Below, one piece after another: positions 18,601-21,171 of a stretch of DNA of 21,171 nucleotides. How positions within the stretch are numbered: position 1 is the first letter of the stretch; each line of letters begins with the position of its first letter. A program made the translations under genes and the position numbers. The stretch is from Bacteroidota bacterium (GTDB lineage: Bacteria; Bacteroidota; Bacteroidia; UKL13-3): positions 1 to 21,171 of the forward strand of contig RGVD01000017.1 of the NCBI GenBank assembly GCA_010027395.1. Reading direction: 5' to 3'. The notes under the pieces are model-generated. The model saw only the letters and a program-made list of their open reading frames with translations. It was not told where the DNA came from and made no database searches.

Positions 18601-20981
18601 CCATCAAATAATAATCCAAAATAGCTGCTGTTCGTTATTTTTACATCATCCATAGGAGCTGCTGCACTGTGGTAGTTTACTGCATTTGTCCAATTTACAT
18701 TGTAACCATTGTAATATAAACCCGAAAATTTAATGTCTGTGCATCTAATGGCGGAATAAGCATCGTTGCTTGTGGGATTAAAACTAATCGTATTCCAATC
18801 GCCCGTACTAGCTTGTGATGAATTTCCATCAATATTGGTATCAAAAGGGTTGCCCACATTATCATCTTTAACAGATGTAAGAATTATTCGATTTTGTGGC
18901 GTACCGTTTATTTTAAATCCACCGTCAACGAATATGCCTACTGAATTTAATATTTTTATGACCACACCATTTTCAACTTCTACATTCGTCCCATTGCCAA
19001 TGGTTAAATTATCTAATAAGACATAGGTTATATTTGTGTAGTTTGCAATGGTTCTTTTTTTAATTAAACCATTTACACTTACATTTTCGCCTATAATACC
19101 AAGGCCTACTAGTGCTGCATTTGTGAACGTAATGTTGTTAAAAACCGGATTGGCTGAAACTGATATAGCAAGCGGGACTGAAGAACAATTTACTACTTGA
19201 ATATTGCTTATAGTTGGGTTAGATGCCTGGTAGCAACTAATTCCAATCTTGCAATTGTTTATTTTGCAATTGCTAATAGTTGGATTTGCACTAATAATAC
19301 TTACAGAAGCATTCCTTTGGTATTGATTTGAATAATAGGTTTGATAATTACTAGCAAAACGAATATCACAATAATTTAAAATGGAAGTATTACTACTGCC
19401 TTTTGCAAAAACAATACCTCCAAAATCGCCAACGGCAGGTGATGTATAAGTGCCATCTTTATTGGTATCACCTGGTCTACCAGCATTGTCATCTCTTACA
19501 GATGTCATTACGATATTGCTATCTACTGTGCCATTGGCAAATAATGAACCCTCAACTAATATTTTAAAATTGCTTTGATAATTTATATTGGCGGGCGATT
19601 TAATTACTATACCCTTGTTAATGGTTAATGAAAGTCCAGAAGGTATGGTAATATCATCAAGCATAACATAAGTTACGTTTGGTGAGGTGGTTACTTGTCT
19701 GATTTTTAATGTAGCATTTGAATTAATGATACCGCCAATCAATCCAATGGCATCATACAAATTATCTTGAAATGAAAAAACATTTAAATTATTCATTACA
19801 GGATTGGCATCAAAAGTCATTGCAATAGGGGTTAATCCACTCGATCCAAAAGTATTCGAGCTAATAATAGGGCTAGAAGCATTGGTAATATACAAGGCAT
19901 GGTAGTTATAATTGAAGACGCAATTATCAATGGTTGGAGAAGCGTAATCAATTTCAAGGCCTCTATCAGCGTATTGTATGGTTACCCTTCTTAATATACA
20001 TTCTGTATCAATGGCAGCATCAGGGAAATCAATTCCAGTCCAATCGTTCAATGCGGGTGCTGTTGCACTGGCATCCCCATTGGCATCCCCACCCAAATTA
20101 TCATCCTTAAAAGATGTAAAATATATTTGGCTCCCAATACTTGCATTGGCAATTAATTTTCCTTGATAAACATTTATTCCTTTGGTGTTAGGAAACTTCA
20201 ATATATTGCCATCGCTGAGTTGCAATCTTCCTCCTGCATAAATTGTATACCCATATAGGAAATAAAAAGGCAAGTTGATACTAGGTAGTATCATTTCTCT
20301 ATCCAAAATATTATGATTAATCCACACATACATATTTGTATTGCCACTAAAATTATTTGAGGTGCCAATAATTTTTAAGGATGAAGGACTATCATATCTT
20401 ATAGGCGTATTACAATTGCTAATAGTTGATGATGTTATGCTAACATCTGCATTATTTAAAATAATACCTGCCTCACCACAATTATTAAAAGTAGATCCAG
20501 TAATATTTGCAATGGCACTATCAGGCATGAAGCCAGCCATATACAAACCGTAGTTTTTAAAGTTGCTAAGATTTGTTGCATTTGTTGTTAATATGCCTCT
20601 CTCTATTTGAAGAGATTGGCCATAAGATAATTGACAAGAGCTAAGTGAAACAATTCCTTTATTAGTAGGATTTCCAATGTGAATGCTTGACCATTTGCCT
20701 GCACTTGGTGAAGCATTATTTGATGTGAAAACAGTATTTGTTGCATTTAATGTTCCTAAGACAGTCAAACCAAAACCATCTTCAAATTTAAGGGATACCC
20801 CACTTTGAATGCTTAAAGTTACACCTGCATCTACTGTTAAATCGGAAGTAACAATGTAAGGACTGCTAGCCGATGTTAAAGTGGTATTTGTACTAATAGT
20901 GCCGCTAATATTAGTGGCATTTGATTTGAAAATAATAATTGAAAATAGGAGTAATGCCGTTAGTACTATTTTTAAGTTCAT
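15651..20981 (-). CDS. Giant T9SS-exported beta-helix protein with dockerin-like and cohesin-like domains
   Basis: 1776 residues, signal peptide about 1-22 (LLLFSIIIFKSNA). Residues ~41-1459 form seven tandem right-handed beta-helix modules of about 195-215 residues, marked by phrases such as SPIISNxxF and xLTIxxGxxLxxxxGVVxK. Six contain an acidic loop FTSxxDDxxGGDxNxDG. The helix ends with CWWGENSGPTHASNPSGMGDAISDSVNYTPF (1428-1458, given as key residues CWWG, SGP, NPSG), a block common at the end of Bacteroidota beta-helix proteins. Next come a dockerin-like pair (1468-1530), a cohesin-like domain (~1545-1675) and a type A T9SS sorting domain (1690-1776: VYPNPSTN, NWDGKSIDGNEIASGTYF, KLMITK). 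Predicted location: cell surface or released. It could bind or process polysaccharide, as many beta-helix proteins do, but no lyase active site was identified. First gene of a two-gene operon with the 769-residue protein. Confidence 0.88.
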   Translation of the reverse strand: MNLKIVLTALLLFSIIIFKSNATNISGTISTNTTLTSASSPYIVTSDLTVDAGVTLSIQSGVSLKFEDGFGLTVLGTLNATNTVFTSNNASPSAGKWSSIHIGNPTNKGIVSLSSCQLSYGQSLQIERGILTTNATNLSNFKNYGLYMAGFMPDSAIANITGSTFNNCGEAGIILNNADVSITSSTISNCNTPIRYDSPSSLKIIGTSNNFSGNTNMYVWINHNILDREMILPSINLPFYFLYGYTIYAGGRLQLSDGNILKFPNTKGINVYQGKLIANASIGSQIYFTSFKDDNLGGDANGDASATAPALNDWTGIDFPDAAIDTECILRRVTIQYADRGLEIDYASPTIDNCVFNYNYHALYITNASSPIISSNTFGSSGLTPIAMTFDANPVMNNLNVFSFQDNLYDAIGLIGGIINSNATLKIRQVTTSPNVTYVMLDDITIPSGLSLTINKGIVIKSPANINYQSNFKILVEGSLFANGTVDSNIVMTSVRDDNAGRPGDTNKDGTYTSPAVGDFGGIVFAKGSSNTSILNYCDIRFASNYQTYYSNQYQRNASVSIISANPTISNCKINNCKIGISCYQASNPTISNIQVVNCSSVPLAISVSANPVFNNITFTNAALVGLGIIGENVSVNGLIKKRTIANYTNITYVLLDNLTIGNGTNVEVENGVVIKILNSVGIFVDGGFKINGTPQNRIILTSVKDDNVGNPFDTNIDGNSSQASTGDWNTISFNPTSNDAYSAIRCTDIKFSGLYYNGYNVNWTNAVNYHSAAAPMDDVKITNSSYFGLLFDGDSNPIIDSVQIQNCTSDPIGMSLLSDPTFTNISFDANGSKGIQIVDWNLSSNALLKKRSLAGISNISYLINHLTIDANATLTLQSGVVVKSYIYNYYYYYYIPAITINGGLIAQGKLNEKIVFTSYKDDSYGGDYNNDGTYSAPDKDNWSNLVFNSSALNSNFKNCIFRYGGNSYNYIDGFIRLNSTNTFSMDSCVIEQSNRTAFSITGSASPIISNTFLANIYNLPVTMDMFSNPTFSNISLDNIRTIGLGIYSQTYSQNATIPIRNFAGYNNISYFPQGRLTINPGTTINIPASAVFKGGSWDVQGRLNVLGTLTSPVVFTTTDDDNYGNPADAGQDGQTQQNGIATFLNFSDISNDSSTIKNAIFKGMDKAVNMYSASPTFDSCSFLLTNHSFYLTGVSQPIINHSNFSNNNWPISTSVLSYPASTIGNTLSGNTNRGIHIINETLSQDVTLTKRTFAGIPNIPYVFDGFTIGTGATLTFAPGVVNKFLPGASMQVNRGLMALGGSTADSNIVFTSYYDDYYGGDTNADSNNTAAGGRFYTSNADWSGINIDYQALNSLCKFKNVIIKHADKGISMFSKNPIISNSIFRNNNTAISIDGASKPTINHCDFLSNGMAVNNVAKTFNIDASNCWWGENSGPTHASNPSGMGDAISDSVNYTPFRSIDAENPIMGDVSLNGLVQAYDAALVLQKSVNIISLNSIQSKVADVSGSSGITAFDGSLILQYLVDKIQTFPAEELFKTNRTPIPGYASLNIENKTAMANDTFVIPIHINKVDLAQSIDLQIQYDNTLLRALQIKNGSFAQGLSFNQNIDAYNGKLYISLASIDNLNKEGDFIYISFVSNSINANSIKTKLNVTKFLANETDMKTEVSGGEITINSAKSGIENISNLFVDKVYPNPSTNVVNIPITLSKYESKVNISVFSTIGTLVYSKSISNLNSGLNVFNWDGKSIDGNEIASGTYFICVSTDSEKSMQKLMITK
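16605..20861 (-). repeat. Seven tandem ~200-residue beta-helix modules within the 1776-residue protein
   Basis: Module starts, taken at the strand before the LTI/ITI block, fall near residues 41, 237, 436, 651, 860, 1069 and 1260. The acidic loop begins at residues 288, 492, 701, 917, 1116 and 1311, spaced 204, 209, 216, 199 and 195 residues; module 1 has only a degenerate version (FTSNNASPSAGKW, 85-97). The modules differ enough that the duplication is old at the DNA level. Confidence 0.85.
18297..18315. repeat. TAA trinucleotide microsatellite (six units) encoding six tyrosines
   Basis: Six TAA units on the + strand read as TAT codons on the coding - strand and give Tyr890-Tyr895 of the 1776-residue protein, inside the sequence YIYNYYYYYYIPAI. 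Unit gain or loss would stay in frame and change only the tyrosine number. Confidence 0.9.
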
Positions 20982-21066
20982 TTGTTTTTAATTTTCCTGC
21001 AAGGAAATTAAATTATCTGAAATTAAAAGTAGTAGATTATCTATTTAACATTTATATAATATTATA
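20982..21066 (-). other. 85-base spacer before the 1776-residue gene; promoter not resolved
   Basis: This very AT-rich spacer separates the stop of the paralogue at the right edge from the start of the giant beta-helix gene. I see no exact match to the Bacteroidota promoter element TAnnTTTG. A small dyad TTTCCT-TGC-AGGAAA (coding strand, about 20992-21006) lies in the likely leader; it lacks a clear T-run, so neither a terminator nor a regulatory role is supported. Confidence 0.4.
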
Positions 21067-21171
21067 TTAAGGAGTCAACTTTATAATTCCCAAGCTACTG
21101 TTTATATCAATCAGAGGATAATCATTAAAATCTGTGGATGCATCTCCATTTAAATCTGTTGCTAAATAACC
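21067..21171 (-). CDS. Partial paralogue: EF-hand/dockerin-like C-terminus of a second surface protein
   Basis: The last 34 codons and stop of a - strand gene that runs off the right edge of the window. The translation begins GYLATDLNGDAST and ends SSLGIIKLTP; it is identical to residues 736-769 of the 769-residue protein, including the second EF-hand-like loop (Asp, Asn, Asp, Asp ligands). The bases differ at eight positions, all silent, which shows the frame is real and selected. Only the C-terminus is visible, so the rest of the protein could be a full paralogue or a different protein sharing the same terminal module. It lies 85 bases upstream of the giant beta-helix gene on the same strand and may belong to the same cluster. 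Confidence 0.85.
   Translation of the reverse strand, partial: GYLATDLNGDASTDFNDYPLIDINSSLGIIKLTP
21067..21171 (-). repeat. 105-bp coding repeat, copy 2 (right edge)
   Basis: Second copy of the repeat at 13335-13439, 97 of 105 bases identical. It reaches the last base of the window, so the true repeat length is unknown and is probably longer. Confidence 0.95.

Noticed and set aside
16605..20861. CRISPR-like or satellite DNA array in the giant - strand gene
   Set aside because: Repeat units are ~600 bases, diverged at the DNA level and fully coding; there are no short identical repeats with unique spacers.
15651..20981. Polysaccharide lyase or other named carbohydrate enzyme
   Set aside because: The beta-helix fold alone does not show activity; I could not identify a conserved set of catalytic Lys/Arg or Asp residues, so no enzyme name is given.
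20992..21006. Small dyad TTTCCT-TGC-AGGAAA in the leader of the 1776-residue gene as a terminator or riboswitch
   Set aside because: Only six pairs, mostly A-T, no T-run after it on the coding strand, and no wider conserved fold visible.

Overview
The window is AT-rich and comes from a member of the Bacteroidota. The evidence is type IX secretion (T9SS) sorting signals, a PorV/PorQ-family protein, a TonB-dependent receptor with an N-terminal carboxypeptidase-regulatory-like domain, start sites without clear Shine-Dalgarno sequences, and the greA-HIT gene pair. The style of the surface proteins resembles Chitinophagia, Saprospiria or Sphingobacteriia, but the sequence alone does not fix the class. 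No tRNA, rRNA, CRISPR array, transposase or phage gene was seen, and no stretch without a gene exceeds about 125 bases.

Left part (1-3395, + strand): the 3' end of panB (pantothenate synthesis), an RluA-type pseudouridine synthase and a PagL-like outer-membrane lipid A deacylase-type barrel form a tight run with gaps of 27 and 3 bases. After a 120-base spacer comes a short D-3-phosphoglycerate dehydrogenase-type enzyme.

Centre (3495-12353, + strand): a three-gene operon encodes a 1267-residue TonB-dependent receptor, a 1311-residue secreted protein with a T9SS-type C-terminal domain and an unusual conserved tail, and a PorV/PorQ-family barrel. Gaps are 2 and 13 bases. The layout suggests an outer-membrane pore, a large secreted surface partner and a dedicated PorV-like secretion or attachment partner working as one unit. 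A strong intrinsic terminator (12376-12418) closes it. greA and a HIT-family hydrolase follow, separated by one base.

Right part (13335-21171, - strand): a very large secreted protein (1776 residues) has seven tandem beta-helix modules, a dockerin-like segment, a cohesin-like domain and a T9SS sorting domain. Six bases downstream is a 769-residue protein with three cohesin-like domains alternating with Ig-like domains and an EF-hand/dockerin-like C-terminus. At the right edge the last 34 codons of another gene encode exactly the same 34 residues as the end of the 769-residue protein, with eight synonymous changes, so paralogues continue beyond the window. This cohesin/dockerin-rich surface locus and the TonB-secreted protein-PorV trio are the two candidates for a less-described system.
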